DNA of 64,000 nucleotides from Pseudocercospora fijiensis CIRAD86 (taxonomy: Eukaryota > Ascomycota > Dothideomycetes > Mycosphaerellales > Mycosphaerellaceae). The notes beneath the pieces were generated by a model. The model saw only the letters and a list, made by a program, of their open reading frames with translations, had not been told where the DNA came from and searched no databases. The stretch covers positions 1,978,377 to 2,042,376 of the forward strand of contig NW_006921540.1 in the NCBI RefSeq assembly GCF_000340215.1, given 5' to 3'. The translations under genes and the position numbers were made by a program. Numbering within the stretch: the first letter of the stretch is position 1; each line of letters begins with the position of its first letter. Positions 55,935 to 64,000 of this stretch are shown one piece after another.

Positions 55935-56282
55935 ACTGGCGATCGCTGTGGTTCTCAGCCGCACATGCGATGTTTGTGTTGTCAAGCGCAGAGAAGAAAG
56001 CCTATGATCATCACTTGCTTCCAATCGGATCTCATAGAAGAATGGTGATCGAGCGATGCCTGACGCCTGACGCTTCCAAATTGTGATATTGAGTTGGGAT
56101 GAATCTATGTCATACGGCTGAGCTACGTCTTTGGCTTCGCCTTCTCGCGTTCTCCACATTTCATGCACTGTCATCCGATACTGATACCTCAAAGAAGTCT
56201 AGTCAGGAACAAACTTAGTAATCAGGATGGCATCAGGTCTAGCCCCATTCGAGATGACGATCCTTCAATCAATGATGGTGCC
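55935..56282. other. Intergenic region
   Basis: 348 bases upstream of the bZIP gene and downstream of the phospholipase remnant. Open minus-strand reading continues but lacks an initiator context or similarity. Confidence 0.45.
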
Positions 56283-57203
56283 TCACCGATGTCTACTGAT
56301 CATATGTAACTTAACGCTGAAAGCTGCAAATCCCGTTGGCGTCTTGCTCATCGTGACTTTGCCTTGCGAGTCCAATGCAATATACTTTTGCGACGCGGTG
56401 TCCTGAATGGTGTACCCCTCGCCTCTCCCAAGGTCCCAGATGGTGTAGATGCCGTCAAGACCTTTGACGGCTTTGCCATCAACGGCGCTTGTTATGGTGA
56501 ATTTCGTCAGCCCTTGCTGGTGCAAGACAAAACGTTGCTCTTTGGCATCATGCTTGGGCTTACACTGGGAGCCAACGAGGAAGCCTTTCGAATTTGTGAG
56601 AGATTGTCCATTCGCCTCGAATACGAGATAACGCCCTTCAGTCGGGTTGCCACGCATGACTTTGAAGCCTTGCTCGGTCTTCAGTGCAGTTGTCTCGTTC
56701 TGAATGCCATACGGGACTGGAGGCCTTGTGGTCTTATGTTGAGATTCGCAGACTGAGTAGCCATTCCAATTACCTTTCTTATCAGTAGATGGATAGCTGG
56801 CGTTTGGCATCTTGGGAACAGAATAGTCGGGATGCTCGAAGTCGAAAGCTCTGGTAAGATCTCCCATGTTTGCTCTTCTCCATGTGTTCATCTCGTGCTG
56901 CGTGAAAGGGTTGCCCTTCGCTGCCAGCCTCTTCTCGAGGAAGAGAATTTGGCTACTGTGGTCACAGTGCTCCGTGTACACATTCACACCACGTGTCCAA
57001 GGAGATATTATGTAGAAAGGCAGACGGAAGCCAGGACCAGTATACGTGTAGCCAGCAAAACCGAAGGGATCTTGTACCCATTCACCAGCCGTGCCTTGAG
57101 GGGAGTGAAACGGTGTTACGTGGTCCCCCCAGCCATCAGTCTCGTTGTTCTTATCGCCATTGAGAGCAGCGTGATTTGCGTTCCATCCATTGTGCACATT
57201 CAC
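56283..57203 (-). pseudogene. Phospholipase C (non-hemolytic bacterial-like type), 5' half missing
   Basis: About 306 codons match the C-terminal half of the phosphoesterase-family phospholipase C: DGWGDHVTPFHSPQ, GPGFRLPFYIISPWTRG and EHCDHSSQILFLEKR, then a beta-rich C-terminal region. The family's N-terminal catalytic half (the ENRSFDHYFG-like region) is absent. Upstream of 57203 the sequence turns within about 100 bases into RIP-like repeat, so the gene was cut by the repeat junction or by rearrangement. The first codon in the open frame is not ATG. A CAG acceptor-like site lies just before 57203, so an upstream exon probably existed. Likely not functional. Confidence 0.8.
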
Positions 57204-58399
57204 TGATCAGATCTTCACATGCGAGATGCAGAATCTGGTTCCTGGTTGTCGCGACGACGAGGTTCCAGAGCGGAAAGCGGTGGGGGAGACGATGGTATGA
57301 CTATTCTATTCTAGCTTGCAAAAGGGTCCGGACTGAAATTCCGCTAGGATTAGGGACTACGTACCCATATAGAACTCTATACAACAACATCATTATTATA
57401 TGTTTAGACACGCGATTTTCGCGTAGAATGCATTATAATATTATCCCTAAGACTTAGTCTAATAGTAGAGACAGTATTACTATAGAATCTAATAGTATAC
57501 CTAGTAGCCCGCCCGTAGGTTCTTCGTAGCTACCTAAACCGCCCTAGTATATACAAACACCCGATTTCTAGTACGAGTCTCTATAGCAATATACATAGTA
57601 TCTACCTAATACTATTCCTTTTAATAAACAAGTCTATTGTTAAGAAGTCTTTAGTCTATATACTTAAGAAGTCTTTAATAACCTATCTATATAAGACGAC
57701 GGCGTACGATTTAGCTAATTCCTTCGTTCTTTATATAATAATAACTACGATAACGACGACGAAGACAAAGAGAATAGATTGCTAGGCAAAGAGATAAGTA
57801 ACGAAGAGCCTATAATACGTACGAGATCGAAGGGTATAGCGGAAACTATGCCTCCTAACCTAGAAAGGCCTTTCTAAGAACCTCCTCCTCCTATTACTAC
57901 TAAGGCCTCTGCCCGTAGGAAGATACGTTCGCCGAAACTAATAAACATACTAAAGCCCTTACTAAAAGCACGCCCTCGCGGAACTCGTATGCCCGCTAAG
58001 AAGAGCTAGAGTAGTATACGATAGAGCATTAAGTAAGAGCCGGAAATCTCGGAGGTATTAGCTATAGGCGCGAAGCTAGCTTCTACGTAGAAGCGTAAAT
58101 CGACGGAGGGTATAACACTACGAAACAAGGCGCGTAGAACATTATCTAAACGGTAGAATAATCGCGCCGACCTGTCCGATAAACCTCCCGTTTAGACTAT
58201 ATCGATATCTAATAGCGTTATTAAGAAATCGCAGTTAGAAGCTAGCTCGCAACGCCGGCTAACTTCGCGTACGCCCGCGTAACGACTAATACTATAACTA
58301 ACGCCGAAGCTACGAAGTAATAAGAAGCCCTTTAGCGCAGATATAACTTAGATTGTTTAGTATCGAATAGATAGCAAACAGCACAATCTTATAACTATT

Positions 58400-59650
58400 A
58401 ACGAAGTGCTAGAAGAAGATAATATTAATCTAGCATTTTCGAGACTAGCGGACAATAAGTTTGTATAGTTATTACGGAAGATTAAAGAGCGAGTAGCTTC
58501 GTACGTATTTATTAAAGAACTAGGCTTACAATAACTGCTAGACCGTGTGTTTACTATCTATTGCTTACGGCCTTCTATACTAAAGCGCTCGAAGGTCCTT
58601 AGTATAATTATCGAAGAAGACGACTATTATCGCGACGTAGCTAAGTTCTTACGCTACTGCTATAACTTTAGTATTTACTACGTAATTGAGGTCCTTAAGA
58701 GTTACAAGCGCGTTAGTAACAAGAAGAGGCCGACAACGCTACTAGATAGTAATCAGTTTATTAAGATAGATAGTAATCTAGTAGAGCTACCTATACCTGC
58801 TTCTTAAGTTAAGAATAGCCGGAAGAATACTAATAATAAGACGAAGGAAGAGAGCCGCGACGATAACGAGGTATTCGCTACTGTTCTTAAGCAGTTTAAC
58901 TGTAACGATCTATAGTATAATAACAAGAAGTTAGGCCGTAGAATTGGCTGCTACGTACGACGCGGCATCTACTATAGTGTAATAGGTACATAGGCTAAAG
59001 AATACTCTAATATAGCGCAGATTAATAAGGCCTTGCTATATTATATACCTATAGAAATTGCTAACAAGATAATAGCTTCTTACGATAAGTATATTTAGTT
59101 AAAGGCAGCCGCTTCTGCTAAGAATAAGAGCGCTTAGCAACAGTCGACTATCGATAGTCTTATTAGCGCTCTTACTGCTAAGCGCTAGCAACCGGCAACT
59201 AGCAGTAATAGCGACACTTCTGTACTGCTTATAGCACTGCTACATTAATAGCAACAGTAACAATAGTAGCAGTAGTTTAACCCTCTTATAATGCAGATAA
59301 TAATAGCAAACCCTGCTATACTAAGCGCTCTTTAACCTTAGCAACAATAACAACCTATACCGCAATAGCGCAGCTCGCTAGTGCTACCGGATATTAGTAC
59401 GATATTAAGTAACTACGTAGAGATATCTCTCTTCTTAGTCTAGTTCTTCAACCGGCATCCTATATAGAAAGATAAGTAGGACACTATTACTAAAGCTGTT
59501 ATAGATAATGCCTAGAACCTAAGACAGATAAGACGCTAAGAGAATAAGAATAAGCTAGTTAAAGACGTGCCTACGTTTAGCATAAGAACGGCGCTTCGAG
59601 AGTTAGTTATAGACTATGCTATAATACGCTAAAGTAGACAGAATTAAGGT
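58400..59650 (+). pseudogene. Unidentified glutamine-rich coding relic
   Basis: One plus-strand frame stays readable for over 1 kb if TAA/TAG are taken as mutated Gln codons. An uninterrupted piece is 58547-58804. A glycine/cysteine stretch (RRIGCYVRRGIYYSVIG) lies near 58940 and a run of Gln/stop codons near 59245-59360. I do not recognise the family; it may be the cargo or second ORF of a repeat. Confidence 0.4.
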
Positions 59651-59745
59651 ATATAAAGCCGATATACTAACTTAGTGGATTTGCTAACCCTAGCTATATA
59701 GAACAATACAACTACCTAACCAATTTTTGTTCTATAACTTAGAGG

Positions 59746-61622
59746 TACAAGGGGTAATACTGCTAATAGATCGCGTGCTTTAAATGAATTAATTTAGTCG
59801 TAGTATAGTTAAGTTCTAGCGTTAGATAGGTGTTGAATCTTTGCTTACTATATGCTTAACTTTATATTTGTCGCTCTAAGTCGTACCTCTACTTTCTCCG
59901 CAGCTTTTAAGCTTAGCCGATAATACTAATTTTCTTTAACTATAGATTGCACTATAACTATATACCCGATTAACGTCGTTGTTTTTTTATTAGTAGGCGC
60001 CGCGCCTATTCTCGAACTTCCGGCAATTAGAATATTAATATTGTAGTATTGTTATAGTAGTATGTCGCATTTAGCTAAACGTCGGATATTCTAAAGCTTG
60101 CTCCGATATACTAAGCTTAGAGATTGCGGCCTTCCGGAGGTAATGCTAAGAGACGATCTAATAACTTCTTATAGCAACGACGTAACTAACGACTATTAGA
60201 AGTTCTTCGGAAGAGCAATATTGCATTAATTTACTATAGTATAGAAGGTCTTAGCGCTCTCGTATAGAATAGATCCGAAATTCGATATATACCGCTATTA
60301 CTACGCATTATTCTATATCTCTACCGACATTACTAGACTAATTGGACTATATTTATACGGCTTCTCGAGCACCTTGCAGTGTTTGAACTACGCTAAGTAA
60401 TTAATATTATCGCCCTAACGCTTATATGCTAGTTCTAGGTATACCTAGAAGTCTGCCTACTAGTAAGGTAATCTATACTTAGGCATTGTCTGCTAGTGCT
60501 TCTTAATCCAATGCTTTAGGTGTTTAAAGCTCAATTCTATAGTATTATAGTTAGGTAAATATAGTAGAAGAAACAGTAGATAGACGCCTACAGCTAAGCA
60601 TATATCCTTAAGAAGGGCTCTTAAATAAGTACTGCAGTTGTCTAGCAATATAACTAATCTTAGACCTAGATAAGGTATATACCGTAGCAACACTCGAAAG
60701 CGTACGAATGCTATGAAATCCTCGCTATTTATACTGCCTTATTGTATTAATAGCTCCGGAAGATAACCGTTAATCGTATATACCGGAAGGATCGTATATC
60801 GTTGCGAATAATATAGATGCTAGACATCTCTTGCTAGCATGCCCTTCGGAGCCTAACCTCTTCTTCGAAGTGCTATCTTATCGCTAGTATAAGACTCGTT
60901 AAGGCATACAAGTTAGAAGGCTATAAAGCTCTATAATTTAGCTTTAAATAGTGCCCTTGCTATAGGGTCTCTTTATAAAGCCGTACGAGACAGTTGTTTG
61001 TACGTAAAGTCGCTGCTACTAAGACAGCGACTAATCGTTAACTAAGAGACCTATTCCTAATAGTTTTCTAGTAGTATTATCTATAGTTCTTCGAGCTAGT
61101 ATATACTTCTTATCGTTAAGAAGTCTAGTAGATCGTTACGTATAGTAGGCGTTGTTAGGGCTAAAGAGGCTATACGTAATTGGCATGTAACTAGGCCAAG
61201 TAAAGCTAGGGTCTTAGTGCCTTAGGCAGGGCTTGGCGCTTGGTAATAGGCTAACTTGCCTACCTTCCTCCCTCTCCTCCTAGCTCCTTATCGAATACTA
61301 CCTATACCTACTACTACCCTATCTACCTGCTAATATACCCTTCTTATATAGTATTCGATCTACCCTTTAAGGGTAGTAGCTAGATAGTCCTTATTTTAAG
61401 CTTTTAGCGGTATAGCTACGAACAAGACTAATCTAACTATATTGCGCCCGAAGAACGGAACCTATACGTACTATTCTATCGAAGCAACCGTACCAATTAT
61501 TAAGTAAGGCCTTCTATACGGCCTATTATACTAAGTTAAGTATACTAGACCGATATCTACTAATTCCGCTACATCCGTATCTTAGGGGCTAATAATACAT
61601 TATCGGTATTACCCCTTACAAT
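59746..61622 (-). mobile_element. Tc1/mariner-type DNA transposon, RIP-degraded
   Basis: Ends are inverted repeats: 'aaggggtaatac' at 59749-59760 and its complement at 61607-61618, with flanking positions also matching except for transitions. Total about 1.88 kb, normal for the superfamily. The minus strand carries the transposase relic, including the second catalytic Asp and the Glu at DD34E spacing (60493-60693). Stops and Pro-to-Leu changes fit RIP. Target TA duplication is not clear. Confidence 0.75.
60493..60693 (-). pseudogene. Transposase DDE domain fragment (DDE_3, DD34E)
   Basis: 66 codons open. An Asp in a LLDNCSTY motif and a Glu in NTIELSFK are separated by 34 residues, as in Tc1-like transposases. 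The usual Pro-Pro-Tyr-Ser-Pro turn between them has several Leu, as expected from C-to-T changes. Confidence 0.8.
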
Positions 61623-61694
61623 AGCCGGCTTATTACGAAACAATAACCGTGCTGCCGCTAGTAGCGCTAGCAACGACAATGCTAGTAGCATAGT

Positions 61695-61742
61695 ACCTAC
61701 TAAAGTGCCTACTAAAGCACCTGCTAAAGTACCTGCTAAAGA
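61695..61742 (+). repeat. Four 12-base tandem repeats in gag
   Basis: Units cctactaaagtg, cctactaaagca, cctgctaaagta and cctgctaaagag encode a short Pro/Ala-Thr/Ala-Lys repeat. Confidence 0.85.
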
Positions 61743-62821
61743 GCCCTGCTACTAGGCCTGCCGAAGAACCTATAATTCTAGGTAACGACCTAGAGTTGCC
61801 TATTAACGACATTCTTAACAATATTATTAATCGACGATATAGCTAACTAGCCTTTAGCCCCTAGCTAGTAGCGAGACTTTAAGAAGCTACCTAAAACAGG
61901 CTCGCTGCTCTCCGTTAAGAACAATAGCTAAAGGATAACCTCCTCGAAATTCGCCGCCTTTAGGAGGCCCTAACAACTAACACTAAGCCGATAGTAGGGC
62001 CTTCCTTACTATTAGTCCTAGTCTAGAAGAAGGATGCTAAACTTAAGGACTGTACCGTGTTTAACGGCTCTAGTCGAAAGCAATATAACGACTATATCCG
62101 TAACTGTAAGCTTAACTAACGAAACGCACTAAGGGCTCTACTAAATAACTACTTACTAGTCGTCTATGCTATATAGTACATTAATAGCGACCCAAAACGT
62201 ACCTAGGATAACTATTTTAATTCCCTCGATAATTAGACCGCTGTTTAGTAGTAAACCTACAAAACTATTATACTAGACACCCTTAGAAACCCTATACTAA
62301 GGCAACAATATACTTAGGACCTGTATCTTTAAGCTAAACAAAAGACTAATTAATCGGCTCGTTTATTCGAGGCCTATTTAAAGACCCTCGAGGATAACCT
62401 TCCGACTAAGACTAATTCTATATAGATCTCGGAAATACGCCTAAAACTTAGATAGGAACTTATCCTCGAATTAGACCGTCGCCGTGTATTCGAATAAGCT
62501 AACCTAATATGCATTTAATTTATAGTCGAAGTAGAAACAGCCAAACGAGCTGTTTAGCTCTAATAACGACTAGAATCGAGGATCCGACCCGCTAGTACTA
62601 ACCGCGGTAATCGTAGTAGCCGCGGAGGAAACTAAGGTTCCTACTATAACAACAATGCTAATAATAGGAACAGTAACAATAACCGTAGAAGAGGCCGTAG
62701 CCGCCGGCTATATAGAGGAGGCCGCGATAGGGGCCGTAGAAGGGGCTCGTATCCCTATAATACTAACCGCTCGGCTAACAACAGTAATAATAGCTATAGT
62801 AGTCTACTAACCGGATTGAAG

Positions 62822-62863
62822 TGCTTTAATTGTAACAGTACTAGCTATCTACTAGGCTAATGC
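62822..62863 (+). pseudogene. Gag zinc knuckle with RIP-type changes
   Basis: CX2CX4HX4C spacing is exact, but the His position is TAT and the residue before the last Cys is TAA; CAT to TAT and CAA to TAA are both C-to-T at CpA. Confidence 0.85.
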
Positions 62864-63621
62864 GACAAACCTAAGGACTAGGCCCGAATTAATCGTGCTT
62901 CCGCTAAATACCGAAAGCACCTCTTAGCGGCTAACGCTACCCCTATAGGCTAACCTTCGAAAAAAGAGTAAGCGCCGTACTAACTATTAGCCTTATACGG
63001 CGTAAGACTATCGACATTGTACTAGCTATTATACGTACCTGTCTTATATCTAGGCGCGACACTAACTATAAGGCAAAGGTTATACTAGACCCCGGAAATT
63101 CAGTTAGCGCCCTTATTAGCTATCGCCTAGCTAAGCAATTAGACCTTCGGCAATTGCCTAGGACTGACCTGCTAACCCTTGCTTAGTTTAATAACGCTCG
63201 GCACTTAACCTATAGGGCCTACTATATTCCTATAGTTCTAAAAGACGACCTCGGAAATGAACGCCTACTAAACTTTACTGCCTACGCGGTAGATATAGAC
63301 AGCCTCCTATCTAATATTGTTATTAGCAACTCTATTCTTAAGTACTATACTATAGTTATAGACTTAGGCAGTTAATAATAGCGATTTAGAATCGCTAGGA
63401 AAGAGGATATTAAATACATTAGTATTAGCGAGTGCCCTAACGATATTAGGGTCCTGTTTATTAGCAACCTAATACCTGCCTTAGCTAATCCGACTACCGA
63501 CCTACTCGGTAGTAATAACGATAAACCTATACCCCCTAATGATCCTAATTAGCTTGCTCGCATACTAGAGCCTATCCGAGAGACCTATATTAATGTATTT
63601 AAACACTACCTAGCATCGACA

Positions 63622-63996
63622 TTGCCTATATTTAAGGAGACGGATTATAAGATTGATATTATAGAGGGCAAGGAGGTTCCTTTTAGCCCCCTCTATAACC
63701 TTAGTAAGCGAGAGCTTGCTATATTACGTAAGTACCTAGAGGAAAACCTAGCTAATAGTCGTATTCGGTATAGTAACAGCCCTACCGGTATACCTATCCT
63801 ATTTATACTAAAGAAGTATAGTAGCCTACGCCTATATATCGACTATCGTAGGCTTAACGCTGTTACCATTAAAGACCGCTATCTACTTCCGCTTATTAAT
63901 AAGACCCTCGATCGCCTTTCTAGTACTTACTACTACACTATATTAGATATTAAGGACGCCTATTACCGCATCTGTATTCGCAAGGGCGATAAATAG
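63622..63996 (+). pseudogene. Reverse transcriptase N-terminal part
   Basis: 124 open codons covering the start of a Ty3/gypsy RT, ending in a stop where a Trp codon is usual in this family (TGG to TAG, C-to-T on the other strand). The YxDD active site would lie beyond the window. Confidence 0.88.
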
Positions 63997-64000
63997 AAGA

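Larger units (their letters stand above)
57300..64000. repeat. RIP-like repeat compartment (right end)
   Basis: TA-rich and CA/TG-poor throughout, with coding relics full of TAA/TAG where Gln (CAA/CAG) or Trp (TGG) codons are expected. Holds three recognisable layers, listed separately. The boundary with normal DNA falls near 57300. Confidence 0.85.
61640..64000 (+). mobile_element. Ty3/gypsy LTR retrotransposon, gag to reverse transcriptase, RIP-degraded, cut by window end
   Basis: In order on the plus strand: a gag region (about 61640-62800) ending in an Arg/Gly/Asn-rich stretch, a zinc knuckle (62822-62863), an aspartic protease core (about 63079-63130) and reverse transcriptase from 63622 past the window end. 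The knuckle keeps the CX2CX4-X-X4C spacing, but the His codon reads Tyr and one Gln reads stop. The RT piece keeps LYIDYRRLNAVTIKDRY and LPLINKTLDRLS. No LTR was identified; the left end abuts the Tc1/mariner element. Confidence 0.85.

Noticed and set aside
28985..57225. Shared 14-mer 'gatcttcacatgcg' near 28990 and 57212
   Set aside because: Matches of this length are expected by chance in 64 kb and flanks do not match.
61633..61821. Minus-strand open frame rich in Ser/Arg/Phe
   Set aside because: It is the antisense of the 12-base tandem repeats in gag.
1..64000. CRISPR arrays, operons, riboswitches, rRNA genes
   Set aside because: Nothing of the kind is visible. Regular direct repeats with unique spacers are absent, and the gene structure is eukaryotic.
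1..64000. tRNA genes
   Set aside because: I looked for the GGTTCGA-type T-loop with paired stems and found no convincing case by eye; a covariance search would be decisive.

Overview
The window looks like nuclear DNA of a filamentous ascomycete. The evidence is short GT-AG introns of about 47-150 bases, dense genes on both strands, fungus-specific families (Clr5, HET, ZZ, fungal bZIP, FSH serine hydrolase) and TA-rich repeat islands with a pattern typical of repeat-induced point mutation (RIP). The gene repertoire and a repeated F-box-like family suggest a Dothideomycete, possibly Capnodiales/Mycosphaerellales; that placement is inference.

Layout. 1-1240 is a TA-rich, RIP-like repeat with a 100-N gap and a microsatellite, followed by a MITE-like inverted repeat (1241-1583). 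2.0-25 kb is gene-rich: amino acid permease, a broken F-box-like copy, a membrane SDR, DBP10 and RPA2 (divergent pair), PRMT5, an ankyrin protein, an FSH hydrolase, a broken ZZ-HET gene and TSC1. 25.1-29.7 kb is a local array of F-box-like paralogues, two intact and three decayed. 30-47.7 kb holds an NFX1-type helicase, a glutaminase-STAS protein, a BLI-3-like flavin protein, BCD1, a DENN protein and HEI10. A second 100-N gap and a RIP-like island lie at 48.0-48.8 kb. 49.8-57.2 kb holds a GIT1-like transporter, a Clr5-ZZ protein, elongin C, a bZIP factor and a 5'-truncated phospholipase C. From about 57.3 kb to the end everything is RIP-like repeat: an unidentified glutamine-rich relic, a Tc1/mariner DD34E element with terminal inverted repeats, and a Ty3/gypsy element cut by the window end.

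The genes do not form one pathway. Most are housekeeping (ribosome and snoRNP assembly, replication, methylation, TORC1 control, Rab regulation, meiosis, ubiquitin ligase subunit). The accessory layer is the F-box-like array, the broken HET gene, Clr5-ZZ, the glutaminase-STAS fusion and the repeats. The NFX1/ZNFX1-type helicase belongs to a family linked to RNAi and heterochromatin in fission yeast.

The least conventional signal is compositional. At about eight places the top strand changes within some tens of bases from A/C-rich to G/T-rich, always in that left-to-right order, whichever strand the gene is on and also outside genes. This polarity is what mutation spreading from replication-origin-like points would leave. 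All splice sites below were read by eye from frame, splice consensus and protein continuity.
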